A stretch of 64,000 bases of DNA, taken from positions 4,085,479 to 4,149,478 of the forward strand of contig CM049321.1 in the NCBI GenBank assembly GCA_026874595.1, given 5' to 3'. Of the stretch, positions 11,096-23,400 are shown in pieces. The notes under the pieces were generated by a model. The model was not told the origin of the DNA. It saw nothing but the letters and a program-made list of their open reading frames with translations, and did no database searches. Source of the DNA: Sipunculus nudus (lineage: Eukaryota; Annelida; Sipuncula; Golfingiida; Sipunculidae). The first letter of the stretch is position 1. Each line of letters begins with the position of its first letter. A program made the translations under genes and the position numbers.

Positions 11096-11636
11096 AAGAT
11101 TGCAACCTTAACATATTATCAAGTGCAGTATGTCAGACTCATTTATAAACTACGTGATCTGCTGCTATGAAGTGAATGGGGAGACCTTGACAAATCGCTA
11201 GCGAGAAAATGAAATAAGACTGATACAGAAAATATATCTGACAAATCCATTTATTACACTACCTTATCAGTCTAGGATCACTGCTATTCGTTGGCTCATG
11301 TTTCTCATTTGAATTCCCGGCGGAAAGAACTGTTAGGATCGTCGGAAGCCAAAGCCGATAGTTTGTGTCCTTTATTTAAGAATTATCAATCTGACTGTCC
11401 CTTTTCCGGTGTTATTTGATCTATGGGTTACAGACGAATGGTGATGCTATCTGTTTTGAGTCTAGCATTAATGCTACATTTTATGGATTCTTTGTTTTGG
11501 ATTTAAGAAACTGTGCTATTCAACTTTTCGAACTGTAAATATTTTCTTTTCTCTAGGTTATGTTTACTCTTTGTATGCATATCAATCGTGAATTTTGAAT
11601 ATTAAAGTTGGCACATTTGGTTTATTCGTGGCTACA

Positions 11637-12300
11637 TGGTCACGTGTGATTTTCATGATGAGAACGAGGCAATGCCCGCTGGCTACGCGTGATTAAATTT
11701 TGAGAACGAGGCAAAGGCAGCGGGCTACATTAAGGAGGGGGGGGGGGGGGGCAATGTAATCACCTAATAAAACTTATATATTGGAAAAGAAATATATTAA
11801 TAGTTAATATTATAGACTTTGGTTCCATTAATGAGTTTACTATGAAACATGTATTTCGAAACCGAGTTATTTTCTAAAAGAAAAGCCCTATTTTCAAAAA
11901 CCTTACACTTAATTTTTATATAAATAAAATGTGTCATATATATTTATGCGTGTGTGTGTGGGCTTGTGTGGCTGGGTGTGTGTGTCTGTGTGTTCATAAA
12001 AGGCTGTCCCTACTGTGAAATCTCTCCTAGCCCCCCCCCCCCCCCCCCTTCCCCCCCCCCCCCCCCATTCCCACACTACCTTTGAAGAAGATTGAAGAAA
12101 CTGACCCAAATGAAAACAAGACAATATAAGCGTGCTGCACGTTATGACATGATGAGAACGAGGCAGTGGCTGCGGCAACAGGTGACTTCAGGATGTGAAT
12201 TAAAGAGGCAATGACCGCAGACTGCACGTGATGACATAATGAGAGACAGGCAATGACGGCGGGCAATATGTGATTTCATGTTGAGAACGAGGCAAAGACA
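11637..12300. repeat. ~45-bp tandem array, interrupted by a MITE relic
   Basis: Diverged units built on 'GATGAGAACGAGGCAATG' followed by 'GCGGGCTACACGTGAT'-type words occur at 11637-11735 (two units) and 12122-12300 (four units). Unit length is about 42-48 bp. The block between them (11736-12120) is unrelated and resembles hAT MITEs elsewhere in the window, so the array was probably split by insertion. Confidence 0.7.
11736..12120. mobile_element. hAT MITE relic, same family as 22819-23217 and 59312-59677
   Basis: Starts with a run of at least 15 G. The inner part shares 'GACTTTGGTTCCATTAATGA', 'GTTTACTA' and 'TATGAAA..TATTTC.AAACC' order with the other two copies, and contains (TG)n and long C runs (about 12030-12066). 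Terminal CAG...CTG ends are not visible, so the ends are lost or recombined. Open frames across the C and G runs are not real genes. Confidence 0.5.
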
Positions 12301-12900
12301 ACAGATAACTATAACATAAATTTGAACTTGAAATGGAAAGCGTCGCAGGTAGAATGGGATCATTGCAGATTGCCACCCCCCCCCCCCCCCCCCCGCGCCA
12401 CCACAACCACCGAAAAAAAGAGAAAAGACCTCCAGCAAGATTAGGAGATTTAGGCGATGCTTTTAATCCAAGTAAAATATAAAGTTGTCCAACGCTTAGA
12501 GTGCTCGAAATCGAGGCGAGTCCCACGGCAAACCGTATCGATAGGGATTATTCAAGACGGTCCTGAGGTTGCCAAGTTAGTTTTACACGATTAAAACTTT
12601 CGTGGGTCTCCGCAACTTTCTCGTGAAAATTCACGAAATGACTAATATTCATGAGAGTTCAGTACGGACCACGACGGACTGATAACGGAGGTATTAGGGG
12701 ATGTGGCGGAAGCGACAGGGGTGTGATGCTGTCGTCATGGAGTTCCGTGGCTCTTTCGTTTCAATATGCGCTTGTCAGGTCTCTTCAACATGCCGGTGAT
12801 GCAACAAAATGCTACAAAAGAAATTAAGGAAAGCAGGAAGGCAGCCAAGCATGACCCGACCTCATTCCAACAACCAGGTCAGCCTGCTCTTTCGACAGGA
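12301..12900. other. Intergenic, with a C-tract
   Basis: A run of about 18 C at 12376-12394 is the only notable structure. Minus-strand open frames here read poly-glycine through this tract and are not supported. Confidence 0.5.
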
Positions 12901-12904
12901 GGGT

Positions 12905-13022
12905 GCATGGCCGTTCTTTTCTTCTTCTTCCTGTTCTTCATCATCATCTTCATCATCATTATCACCATAATTTTATTCTTCTCTTTCTTCGTGTACTTCT
13001 TCTTCTTCTTCGTGTTCTTTAG
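12905..13022. repeat. Imperfect (TTC)n/(ATC)n polypyrimidine tract
   Basis: About 115 bp of interrupted TTC and ATC triplets. It gives a spurious Phe/Ile-rich open frame on the plus strand. Confidence 0.9.
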
Positions 13023-13029
13023 AACTTCA

Positions 13030-14450
13030 TGGGACGAATCATATCAGCAATCTTGACAAACTGTAGAAAATCTTGATGCTCGATATTTTTAACGTAGTAC
13101 CCAGAGGCACTTTTCCGGTGTATCACAGCCTTCGACCTCTTTTCCGTAGAATTGTCCTTACCGTTACTGGTCTCTGTCTGAATGCAGTCGTGGTGAAACC
13201 TTAAAACAACGTAGAGTAAGCTAATTATTATAGCCGTAGCCGATTATTATTTTTACCGTGTGTTGATTGACAACAACGGTTTGATACGGTTTATAGCGCC
13301 GTGATTACCTGGGGGATAATGTGTGTAGAAGTACACTGAACTTGGGTGAATCTGGCTAAAGTGGCGTGTGGGCTTGGTGATTTGGTTTTTGTCCGACAGA
13401 TGGTGCTGTGTACTCCCTTTCTTCCCTGAGGAGTTCACCCTCCCACGTAATGTTAAGCGATTATTCAGCATAAACACGCTTAACCATCCGGCATGACTTC
13501 GTGATGGAGCCAGTCTCATGGTTTCATCATATCTCGGCCCCATGGATAACCTCAATTAATGATCCATTATGTATATAACACGCCGGTTTATCGTCAGCGT
13601 GTACAAATTGACTGTTAAACAAGCATGACCAACACAGGGTAAATTTAATTTTGCTAAAAGGCTTAAAGGGCGCAACAAAGCGTTCCCTGGTCGATGATTA
13701 ACATAGAGGTGCATTATCTAATGACCTATACATGGCCAGTGGAGCCCGGTGGCAGAAAAATAACAGAGGATTCCTTCCGAGTGTCTGCCAGGTTTATTGA
13801 GTACAGAGAATTGTAATAAAGTAAATGGGATAAAACATTGTTTGGAGAGCCGTTTCATCCCATGGACCATCGTTTTACTGCATCTTTTATGTGATATTGA
13901 CAAGCCCAGCCGACCCAGAGGTCGCCCGGGAGCAGCTGAAGAGGTGAATCAATGCCCGGATCGACCACCGGACTGCGGAAAATTTGACGGAATGTATTTA
14001 CTTAGATACGTCTGTCTGAGGGTATTTAGACTAAATAAAGAAAATGACTGAATAAGTATCCCTGTCACAGTTTATATGGCTTAGTCGAAAACAAGATGGT
14101 ATTAAAACCGGTGGTGGATCAAAGGAAGAAAGTCGTATAAAACAAAAGAAATGCATTACTCATAAAGCATTACAGAAATAGAATAGAAGATAGAATTTAA
14201 TATAGGTTCACATGATAGAGAAGTAGCAATAAATTACATATAAACATATGTATCAGTGTATTTAATGATTTTACATACTTACCTTTAAATATCCATCTTT
14301 ATTTATTAGTATTTCATTTTTGTATTCTGGTACATGCATATCTGAATATAATATGCTATTATATTAAAACTTATTGGCAAATGCATGGAATCTTATTTAG
14401 TTTGAGACTTTGGCGTGGCCCAAAAAGACGTAATGCCATTTTAAACATTT
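13030..14450. other. Intergenic, no supported gene
   Basis: Moderate-complexity sequence with short overlapping open frames on both strands, none resembling a known domain. Confidence 0.45.
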
Positions 14451-14459
14451 TGTACTCTC

Positions 14460-14605
14460 TCCGCTGCCAGATTCTCGCCTGGGCGATGTCCTCGGAGTAC
14501 TTTCGTGTCGTATACCCGCGCCTTTATCGAAACCTGCCAGGTTTATTTATCCCCGTTTCTCAAAACTGCTCAAGGGGGCCGCCATTTATACTCAAACCGT
14601 GATGT
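14460..14605 (+). repeat. Dispersed repeat family A, copy 1
   Basis: Shares 'CCAGATTCTCGCCTGG', 'TGTCCTC.G.GTACTTTC.TGT', 'GAAACCTGCCAGGTTT' and 'GGCCGCCATTT' in order with 45830-45965. Family and mechanism are unknown. A poly-A run follows at about 14681-14702. Confidence 0.7.
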
Positions 14606-14955
14606 CGACATTTATGGTATCTTGATAGTATTTAATAATTACATATCGGGTAGTTTCAAGATGTTGACCTCATTTTCCATAAAAAAAAAAAAAAAAAAAA
14701 AAATGGCTGGACGAGATAAAAATTACGCCTGAGATCCACAGGTTGGTTTTGATATAGAAACAGCAGAACATATTCATATTTACAGTAAATACAAAGTGTT
14801 TTGGCAATATTTTAGTATTGTGTACTTTCTCATGAACATTTTCACCGTGAAATACTTCAGATATTTAAAATAAATTTATATTCTTTATGTTTCTAAATTT
14901 GAACCTTTGTATCAACAGTGCCACACACCTGTAGAAATACAGCACAAATTTGTCG

Positions 14956-14987
<32 letters not shown>

Positions 14988-16178
14988 ACAATTGAACACA
15001 TTATAGTGAACAGTTTAAGATGGCAGCCATTGATTGTCCAGGGGAAGTCCTGAGACAGTGGAACCACGGAGGCCTAGTTTTCTATCAGGAGCGGTTGTTT
15101 TTTAATTCTGAAATATGAAACAGTAGGTCTCTCCAGATAACACATTTATAAACAGGTCTCCTTATTCTGATTCTTTATGCGGTGATATATAGCAATGCTG
15201 AGCTTGTGTGGCAGTTTCCATGAAGATCCCCTTATCACTGCTGCCTTCCAGTGTCTGTCAGGTTAGGTAATGGGTATAGAACAATGCTGATCCGGTGGTA
15301 TATTGTCGCGCAACGTAAGCCTCCCTTAATCATCTAAAGGACGGCTGCAATGTCAGTTATCCGTCCCACGGAAGATCTGGATGTAATTATATGCATGAGA
15401 TAGCATACGCTTCACGCTTACCGGGAGTCCCAGTGACATACAATACCTAATCAATCAGGCCACATGAAAAATAATTGTTTCCCGGACTTAATGACCATAA
15501 AACATGATGTGATTTAAAAAGAAATAATTTACTAATGGGTCGAAACACAACAAGTGGGATTTTGCAAGATTGCAAGAAATATACTAAAACTTGGTTTACA
15601 TTTTTTTAACGATGCATTAAATCATTGTAAGAATTAATCCGTACTTGTATTTCCTGTACTTTTAAAAATTCTGTTGAAGTATCCAGAAATGAGCATCAAC
15701 TAGCGACATCATGATAACCAAAGAACTGGATGTCATATGCAAACAAAAAAAAAAGAAAAAATAATTCACTGGCGGTGAATCGGTAGAAAAATTATTTTTG
15801 TGTGCGGCCTAGCTAAATCATGCCAGTCTATTATTCCGCGCGTATAAGTTGGCGCCATATATATGCTGTCTAAATCCGGCCTCCTGGTAGAGCAGTGCCA
15901 TTCACTGGTCATACAAACAGTAACCGCCATCACCTAAGTTTCAAGGAAACATTGTATAGTATGCGACAAAGGGCCATAAAGTGTAAATGTGGATTTATGG
16001 GTCCTTTACTAGGCATGATCAGCTGTTGAAAATAATCTTTGTAGTTCTTGTGAAAATGTTCAAACTTTGGAGAATTCCTGTGTTTTATCCTTTCTCGTTG
16101 GAAGAGACAAACCACCTTAACCCATCCAAACATTAACAGCAGTATTCCAACCAAACATTTAAGCAGATTTACGCACAG
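14606..16178. other. Intergenic with (A)n and (CA)n tracts
   Basis: Contains (A)22 near 14681 and (CA)n at about 14956-14991. The stretch 15300-15480 is unusually complex and repeat-free, so it is a candidate for conserved non-coding sequence, by impression only. No gene is supported. Confidence 0.4.
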
Positions 16179-16179
16179 T

Positions 16180-16375
16180 TCTTACCGTACTCTGTTATCT
16201 CGCAAGCTGTTATTTTCCAAATTTTGAGAAGAAAAAAAAATCATTACTACGTCCCGTTTCAAGAACTTGGAATTTTTGCATCTAAGGTAAACTTACATAT
16301 ATTCATGCTGTGATATTTTTAATAACGAAAGCTTTTTTTCGCATGACCAAATTACTAAGAAATTACTCGGGTAAA
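16180..16375 (+). repeat. Dispersed repeat family B, copy 1
   Basis: Shares with 51070-51275, in order: 'AAGCTGTTATTTTCCAAATT', 'ACTACGTCCCGTTTCAAGAAC', 'GCATCT.A.GTAAACTTACATAT', 'ATGCTGTGATA' and 'CATGACCAAATTAC', each with a few differences. The two copies lie 35 kb apart in the same orientation. Confidence 0.7.
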
Positions 16376-19300
16376 CATAACCTCGCGGAAAGGGCTTGCG
16401 AAACTGCTGTGGACACACAAGCGGTGCAGACTGAGCCACTGTACGGCCATATGAAAAAAAGGACTCATATTAGCGTCCAGTTCCAGTTTTAAAACTATAA
16501 GTCTGTCCGAGGGCCGCATTTTTCTGTATAAATATATACAGAAAATTGCTCAAGTGGTTGGCTGCTGCAGAGTGTGATGTCACCGACGTATTTCTTAAAT
16601 CTAGCAATACCTGATGGCTAGTTTATATAATTTCCCGAAACTTTGGTGCTGTCAGTGTCAGAGATACTAAGCGTTTTTGAGGTCTAGAATACTTTCATTG
16701 GGGGGGGGGGGGGGGGGGCATATCCGTGCGTCGCCGCCGAGTTGAAAGAATTAATATAAGTATCGACAGCTCTCTAATAAATCACATCACCTCATTATTT
16801 TTGGTATAAAATAGAAAGATTAAATGGTTTTCTGTGTGGATATGGTTTCATTTTATAGAAAACCAATAAAAATAAATTTGATTAAGCAAATGTGTCATAT
16901 GATAACATAATAAGGTTTTGAATACGTTTTCTTGACTTGAAGTAACTCACAGCTTCTTTCAACTTTATCTTCCACTCGACTAATATCACGTGATTTACGG
17001 CTGCGGAAACGAACTCTGCGATATATGGTGTCCTAAGATTTTCAAGCAAGGTCGGAGTTAAGCCATCTTCCGTGTTATATTTGTTTATGCCGCATTCTCG
17101 GGATCTTGTGAACGGCTAGAATTTCATTCTTAATAATTGTGTGGCGTCTTTCTCCACACATACAGTTTAACTTTGTGATGTCAAGGATAAACGTCTGCTT
17201 GATCTAGTGCGCATGCACTGCAGTGATATTTCTTTATATTTGTACATGTACTCAACGGTGCTGCCACCTAATGGTATGTTAAACACTCACATGCTTTAAC
17301 ATGTCTTTATGGCATTATTGGAAAATGGGTCATGGCTGAATAAAGTGCATCGTATTAAATTGCTGTTATCGTTTATCACAATAAGAACCCGTGTGCAGCC
17401 CGTAATCCAGCAGAAATTGCACTGCACGCTTTTACGCCGAAACCGAGCTAATGTGCGTAGGAATTGTTAATGACAAAATAGTCGGTTCCAACAAGGGGCG
17501 GCCATCGGTTTCTGGCGATGGTTATCTACAAAGTGGATTTTTTAATTACCTGTCAACAAATAAAAAAGGTATTCCGACAGTTATTTATAACTCAACAACC
17601 GCTATACCTTGCACTGACTTTGATTGAAAGAATTAACTTAATATCTGAGAGAAAAGTCTATTTTTGTCATGATATATTGACTAAAGAATAATGTAACAGG
17701 GACAGTAACAGGCGTTGATTGGATAATTGGAGTGCTGAGTACCATAAATATGATAAATACACTGTCAGCTAAAAAACGCCATTCTGCGTTGTCAATTAAC
17801 GAGAGGAAAAAAAACCAATATGATTATACACTCCTATTTTTGGGAGTCATATCAACTTTAGGAAACAGGATAACCTCGACTAAATAACTCGAATGTCCAT
17901 TATCGCGTGTCGATAAAACAAGTGAGGGCCAAGGAATCGCGGATCAAATCTTATCCAAGTGGGCCAGAAAATGGACCACGGGTAAAGTCTAGCATGCTTA
18001 AATCCATCTTATTCAGCTGGTTCTATTTATAAGCAACAATAGATCTTAACCCTGTGCTGGAGTTTGTGGGGATGTGAGACAAATGGCGTGGTTAACTGAA
18101 ACTGAAATCCAGCTGGAGGCCCCGTCTTTCAAAACTCACCCGGAAAGAGCACACAAAAATACTTTAATCTGATTAAAAGGACTCAGAAAGCGGCGAAACA
18201 GACCTCCCATTGTCTTACATTCCACCAGATCAAATATATCCACAATGGAAAGAAAAAGAAATGCCTGGAAAAAGTAAAATGAGGTTCCTTTAAATTCACT
18301 CAGGGATATTGAACTGGAGTCCTGCTAACAAAACCTCCTTTTGTGCCGTCTAGGGTAACATGTGCTCGTGTTTGATGTAACCCGCGGCCCTGTTCATGGG
18401 CCTGGTAAGAAACTATGTATGTTTTATGGACAGGTATTGTTTACCCATAGTTGTTGGCAACCCTATTCCGTTAATTCAATCGATACATTGCTGTAGTATT
18501 AAAACTATCCTTGAATTTTGCATCAGAAGTACTGTATCTAAAACGACCATGTAAAATAACAAATACTAGTATTATTTTGTGCAACATCAGTAAATATATT
18601 ATATAAAGAATCAAATGTTGGAAAAATAAAATATTGTATATGTCATTAAAAGATCAACAGCCGAGCTAGCAACACAGTCAAAATGCCAAGTTTGATGTGA
18701 TAAAAAATTATTACACGCAAGATGGTGAAATTAATTAAAGAGTTGCTTTTAATTAATATGCCTTGGAATGCAGAATTTTTCCTGTTTTTATTATGAAAAT
18801 GCAATTCCGTTTTTATTTCAGAATTGTTTGTGGGTTCTTCCATTAATTTGCCAGAAAGATTTTAATTCAGGAATATAATTGGGGTAATTAGTAGAAGCCA
18901 GTCTATTTTGAATCCATAACTATTCCATTGTGTATATTAATATGTCAGCCTTTTTAGATTAAAAAATGTCCGTGGTGTTTTTTTTATATAAATATGCCAG
19001 TGTATTATTAATTGAGGTGTATTCGTGGGTTTTCATTAACATGAGTTGAGCATGAAGGTTAAGATTTTGAAATATTTGATAATCCATTTCCACAAATTTT
19101 AGAAAGATATTAGTTGAAAGCATTGATTTTAGACGAATCGACATAAAACAAGGCTCAATGTCCGAAAATATGTATTGCGCATATATCAAGTACCAATGCT
19201 TTCGTTCCAAAACAGTTATAGAGTAAAAACAATAACACCCTAACTGATAGTATTAAAATAGGTAAAAACGAAGCTAAATAGCTTTGAGGGAATGTTACTC

Positions 19301-21420
19301 TAAAGTCAGTTATACGGTTTTTTTAAACACCAAACAAACTCAAATTCACGGAACATAAATCTGGTGTTTCTCCATACTGTGACCTCCTTAAAGGGACGTA
19401 TTCACATGCAATGTACGTTAAATATACATTACATATAGCGTTTTCTTCTAACAATATAATGGTATCCGCCAATATTTCATTCTAGAACCTCTCTTGCAGG
19501 AGTGTACACAAGTGCAAATGAGCTTGCCATCTGGGGAGAGTCTCGCGCAAGTTCACAAGTTTATTAATTTTTACTGTTTTATTGATATCATATTTATACA
19601 AGATAATCAACCAATTAGCTAAAATCAAGCTTGACTACCTTGGTGCCCTTTACTGTTTACAAATAAAAAAACCGTTATCAACTAAAATATCAATACAATA
19701 CATGCATAATACCAGGGCTAAGAATGATAAAACATGAATATTATATTTATGTGGACTCTAAAACATACAAGCATATATCTATAATTACTGATAAAGGTTT
19801 TAAGAAATATTGAAATTTAAGGCCCACGAGATTTTTTTTTTCCTGATTCCACATAATGATTACAGTGTCACAGTAGATTCCTTACATTTCAGACCAACGA
19901 GACGTTTCCCCAGTCGGAAAATCATGTTCTTATAACGCTCAACCCCAATGGCACCCTTTAAAATGGAAATTTTGTATGGTTGCTTATAGGCGAATAGAGG
20001 GTAAGCGCTTGAGTATGCTAACAATAATAACATTCTATTCATTTTCTTTGTCATTTAAGATTTGTAAGATATTTGTGCACCATTAATATTTTTCATAAAC
20101 CGGTTATCATAACATACTGACATATTACCATTAAACCGCTTGATACACACAGTTGGCCTGGTTTCTGACCGATGGTACTGCAATAAACCCTACCCAAAAT
20201 AATGTCAAATTCTTGAGGAATGGGGGGGGGGGGGGGGGGAGTTTGAGAAAAAAGTAAAGTATGAAAATTGACCCTCCTTAGAACACACTTGGCTTCGTTC
20301 TCGACACCACATAACCACAAACGGACATTTCTTAGGCGTGACCACAAAGGAATTGCGTGCCACCGCCGTCATTAAATATTTTGATGCACTGTTGACCATA
20401 AGGTGACCTTTGATTCAAAGTCGCCATACTGAGGCAGGAAAACTATAGGCGACCTGGTCCCCTATAAAATTAATGTTTGTGCAATCTTTGCATTTGGGAA
20501 TTGCCTGACGTCTAGTTTCTTTGTGTCTTCTTTTACTTGGTGGCGTATATAGTTACAAGCGAAATATACCCCTCAAAAACAAATGGTGAAAAAACAAACC
20601 AGGCAAAGAAAAACGTGAAAACAAACTCAGACCTGCAGCGATGTTTTTCATTTATCACTCAATATTACAATCCGCGGAGAATTAGAAGGAAACACGGCAA
20701 ATTCAAAGCTCTTCCGCCTTTATAACAAAGAGGATATTCTCGCTTGCCTGCCTGAGCGCCACTGCCGTTCGTCTGCAATCAGTTTAACCGTCAGATAAAA
20801 CCCAACCTTAACGTCTCGGGGTACTGCGGGTTTTGCATTAAGTCGCTCTTCCGCGTCCGTCATTGCGGTTTCAAAGGTAGTTAAAGCCTCATTTGTTTTC
20901 GAGAAAATTTCTCCCCTGGGTTTCTTTTGGAGTTTGTTCGATATAAATGCCTTTCCCGTTCGCTCGGCTTGTTTAGTTTCATGGATGACTCGTCAAAGTT
21001 GCCCCTGCACTGCGTTCTCCTGCTTTATGTATAATGTACATCTTCCCAAAATGCTTTTATCATAAGATATTTGTCAAGAGATCAGCTATGCTATATATAT
21101 TGCTTTCTATATTTCGATTACTTGTCAATTGTTCACTTCATATAATAGTAACAACGTCAATATTATATTTATTGTCTATAAAGCACACACAGGCAGACAC
21201 CGCTTCAGTAAACCATTCACATTTAACAGTTATAAATCTGTCAAACTGTAAATACAATTCCTAATCGATTATATGTCAGCAAACATTAAGATATAACGTT
21301 AGTGTTTCCCTATAATAGGACGGAGGGGCTCTTGCTTTATACTAAAACAGTGGTTTATGTTTTACTTCATATAAGAGACCAAAGGTTAATAATGAAATGT
21401 TGTATGACTGAGCTGACTCA
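16376..21420. other. Long intergenic stretch, no supported gene
   Basis: Poly-G runs occur at about 16699-16718 and 20222-20240. Most of the rest looks unique and AT-rich. At 20300-20350 three ACCACA words (Runx-type core) cluster. At 20725-21000 sequence is relatively GC-rich and complex, a candidate regulatory segment. The open frames are short and resemble nothing known. Confidence 0.4.
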
Positions 21421-21778
21421 ACGAAAACTTTCGGCTCCGGGGTCTGGGGGTTGAATACAGGACGCAAAGCCGGGAGATCGTTCACCCACCCATGGCAGGG
21501 TATAAGTGCTCTGCAGGTTTTATGGGGAGACCGTGCCCAATAGTCGTGATTCCCTCACAAACAAGTGCGCATTTTGAGGGTTCCTCGGTGTTATGAATCA
21601 GCAATGTAGACGACACACACCCTGGAGTGGTACGCTGACTGTCGCTTGTAACCCGCTATCATGTAGTCCGAAACCGAAATTGAACTCTGCAGATGAATCG
21701 TACATTAAAAAATTGAAGGCTGCTACCTCCATAAAAAAATCTTTAAGAGAATTAAAAAAAAAGAAACATTTCGGTTAG
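21421..21778 (+). mobile_element. SINE family 1, copy 1
   Basis: The body 'CCGTGCCCAATAGTCGTG' then 'GGGTTCCTCGGTGTTATGA' and 'AGCAATGTAGACGACACAC' aligns with the minus-strand copy at 30085-30415. The 3' part ('GTCCGAAACCGAAATTGAAC', 'CTGCAGATG', 'CTACCTCCATAAAAAAATCT') aligns with 33495-33748. The tRNA-like head here is decayed ('GGGGGTTGAATACAGGACGC'). Confidence 0.7.
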
Positions 21779-21994
21779 AAACTTGGGTTGCCCATAGGTA
21801 AATCTAACCTGTGCATGTATTTACTGTTGTAAATCCGACATTTATTTTTAAAACCTGACTCACAAACTAGGAAAATGAGAACGAATTTTAAACATACGTA
21901 AAAGAAAATCTTTAGATGATGGCTTGGGGTAATATAAAGGCTTGTACTTTATCACAATAAATACATGTAGAGAATGGATAGCTTGATTAATTGG

Positions 21995-21998
<4 letters not shown>

Positions 21999-22057
<59 letters not shown>
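21999..22057. repeat. (AT)n microsatellite next to the ribozyme
   Basis: Perfect alternating TA just 3' (minus-strand sense) of the hammerhead at 22079-22127. The second hammerhead, at 26175-26223, is also flanked by AT tracts. Confidence 0.95.
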
Positions 22058-22058
<1 letters not shown>

Positions 22059-22078
22059 AAATACATCAATGCATCACT

Positions 22079-22127
22079 GTCACTACCCGCAGGTTTCGCG
22101 CTTACTTCATGGCACTCATTAGGTGAC
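22079..22127 (-). ncRNA. Degenerate hammerhead ribozyme of a Penelope-like element
   Basis: On the minus strand: stem I GUCAC, core CUAAUGA, stem II GUGC/GCGC around a 10-base loop, GAAA, stem III CC/GG with a UGCG loop, then UA and stem I GUGAC. It matches the intact ribozyme at 26175-26223 almost base for base, but core position G5 is A (CUAAUGA for CUGAUGA), which is expected to abolish self-cleavage. It lies about 140 bp downstream of the Penelope-type endonuclease remnant on the same strand, the place where hammerheads are known to sit in the terminal repeats of such elements. Confidence 0.85.
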
Positions 22128-22249
22128 TGAGGTGTGTTGGTTTGTGTTTGCTCATGTTTGGGCGCGTGTGTGAGATTATTTACGGTTGGCTGCTTTTCAC
22201 GGTACGGTGCCTGCAAGTGTTAAGGAATTCACTTCGTTTATGAAGGAGT

Positions 22250-23106
22250 GGCGTTCTTGTGTAAGTCATGATTTTAGCTTCTCCTGTTCGCATAGGGTAC
22301 ATCTGTTAGCCATCGCTGTCATGACTGGCTTAGCGATAATGGACCATGTAATATTGTGCGAGGTGCCTTGTCGTTTGAGTTTCCAAATATATTTTGATAG
22401 TTCTGTTTCTTTCTCATTTTGTTCGTATTTAAAGGATTTCTTATGGTTTCCATATATAGGGCTTTTAAAAGTGCTTCCTGTATATCCGATGTATGAGACA
22501 GTCCCGTTGTTGGTTGTTATATCGGTCTTGTAAACAACACTGGCTATCAAGCAGTTTCCGTTCAGTGAACATTCCCCTTGATACCTGCAGTTGCAAGCTC
22601 GCTTGGGTGGGGGGTTCAATGGTTGTTGCAGAACTTTTCGGTTGTGGATTCTGACAATCCTGCTCATGTTTTCGAGGTAGCTGTAGCTGACTTTCATTGT
22701 ATTTCTGTTGAAGAGTTTGTGAAGAAGGCTGCGGGATGGGAAATATTTGTCTATCAGGTTCAGGAACATTTTGCTGACATTTGTTTTTACACTCTTACAG
22801 AAAGGTGGGTTAAACCATCAGGGGCGTCAATATAGGGGGAGGGGTATATATACCCCCCCACTTTTTGGCAAATGTAATAATCCCCCCCCCCAACTTTTCA
22901 GAGAATAATATTATAATATTGCAAACGAAATATTTTAATAAATAGAATTAAAGACTTTGGATCTATTTACTAAAAAATGTTATATCTAAACCTTGTTTAG
23001 AATTAACAAAATAACTTATTCTCTAAATCATTATAATTATTTGAAATTTGATTAAGTATATATATATAAATATAGTTGTATATGCCACTCACTGACGCTG
23101 AAAAAA

Positions 23107-23177
<71 letters not shown>

Positions 23178-23400
23178 AGATCATACCTCCACCCTGTAAG
23201 AAAAATTGACGCCACTGTAAACCATATAATATTCATTCTCCGCTTGTTCCTATGTTTGTTTTGGGGCGTTTTGTTTTAGCTGATTCTTTCGTCGTATCCA
23301 GAGTTTTTCAACGCATCGATATAGATGTAGGCGGTTGAGTTGAATGAATCTTCGTTGTGGGAGAGTTGTTGTATATGCGTTTGCCGCATTTTATGAACTT
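22250..23400 (-). pseudogene. Penelope-like retroelement, C-terminal RT tail and GIY-YIG endonuclease
   Basis: The minus-strand frame 22769-22266 gives 167 residues, and the same frame is open further upstream to the MITE. It reads 'NPPFCKSVKTNV', 'DKYFP', 'LHKLFNRNTMKVSYS', a CxC-x5-C-x5-C cluster at residues 59-73, the GIY-YIG-type core 'VVYKTD...SYIGYTGSTFK' at 78-102, and 'ETELSKYIWKLK' at 121-132 with the catalytic-type Glu. The Arg usually found after 'TFK' is missing (TFKSPIYGNH). A TGA follows KLKS, and readable sequence continues beyond it (ERHSFINEVNSL). A hAT MITE (22819-23217) splits the gene. Beyond the MITE the frame resumes at 23226 and runs to about 23390 ('ALKNSGYDERIS', then a stop). 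It is a dead 5'-truncated copy; most of the RT is missing. Confidence 0.88.
22819..23217. mobile_element. Non-autonomous hAT element (MITE), 399 bp, with 8-bp TSD
   Basis: The ends are CAGGGGCGTCAAT and ATTGACGCCACTG, inverted with one mismatch. Both flanks carry the identical octamer TAAACCAT (22811-22818 and 23218-23225), the 8-bp duplication typical of hAT transposition. Inside are short C runs near 22850-22895, AT-rich sequence and a long (AT)n at 23109-23175. There is no transposase. Insertion is into the Penelope remnant, so it is younger than that copy. A second copy is at 59312-59677. Confidence 0.93.

Noticed and set aside
12142-12526. Minus-strand frames with poly-Gly
   Set aside because: Driven by poly-C tracts; no domain.
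22186-22533. 115-residue plus-strand open frame
   Set aside because: Antisense to the recognisable Penelope endonuclease frame.
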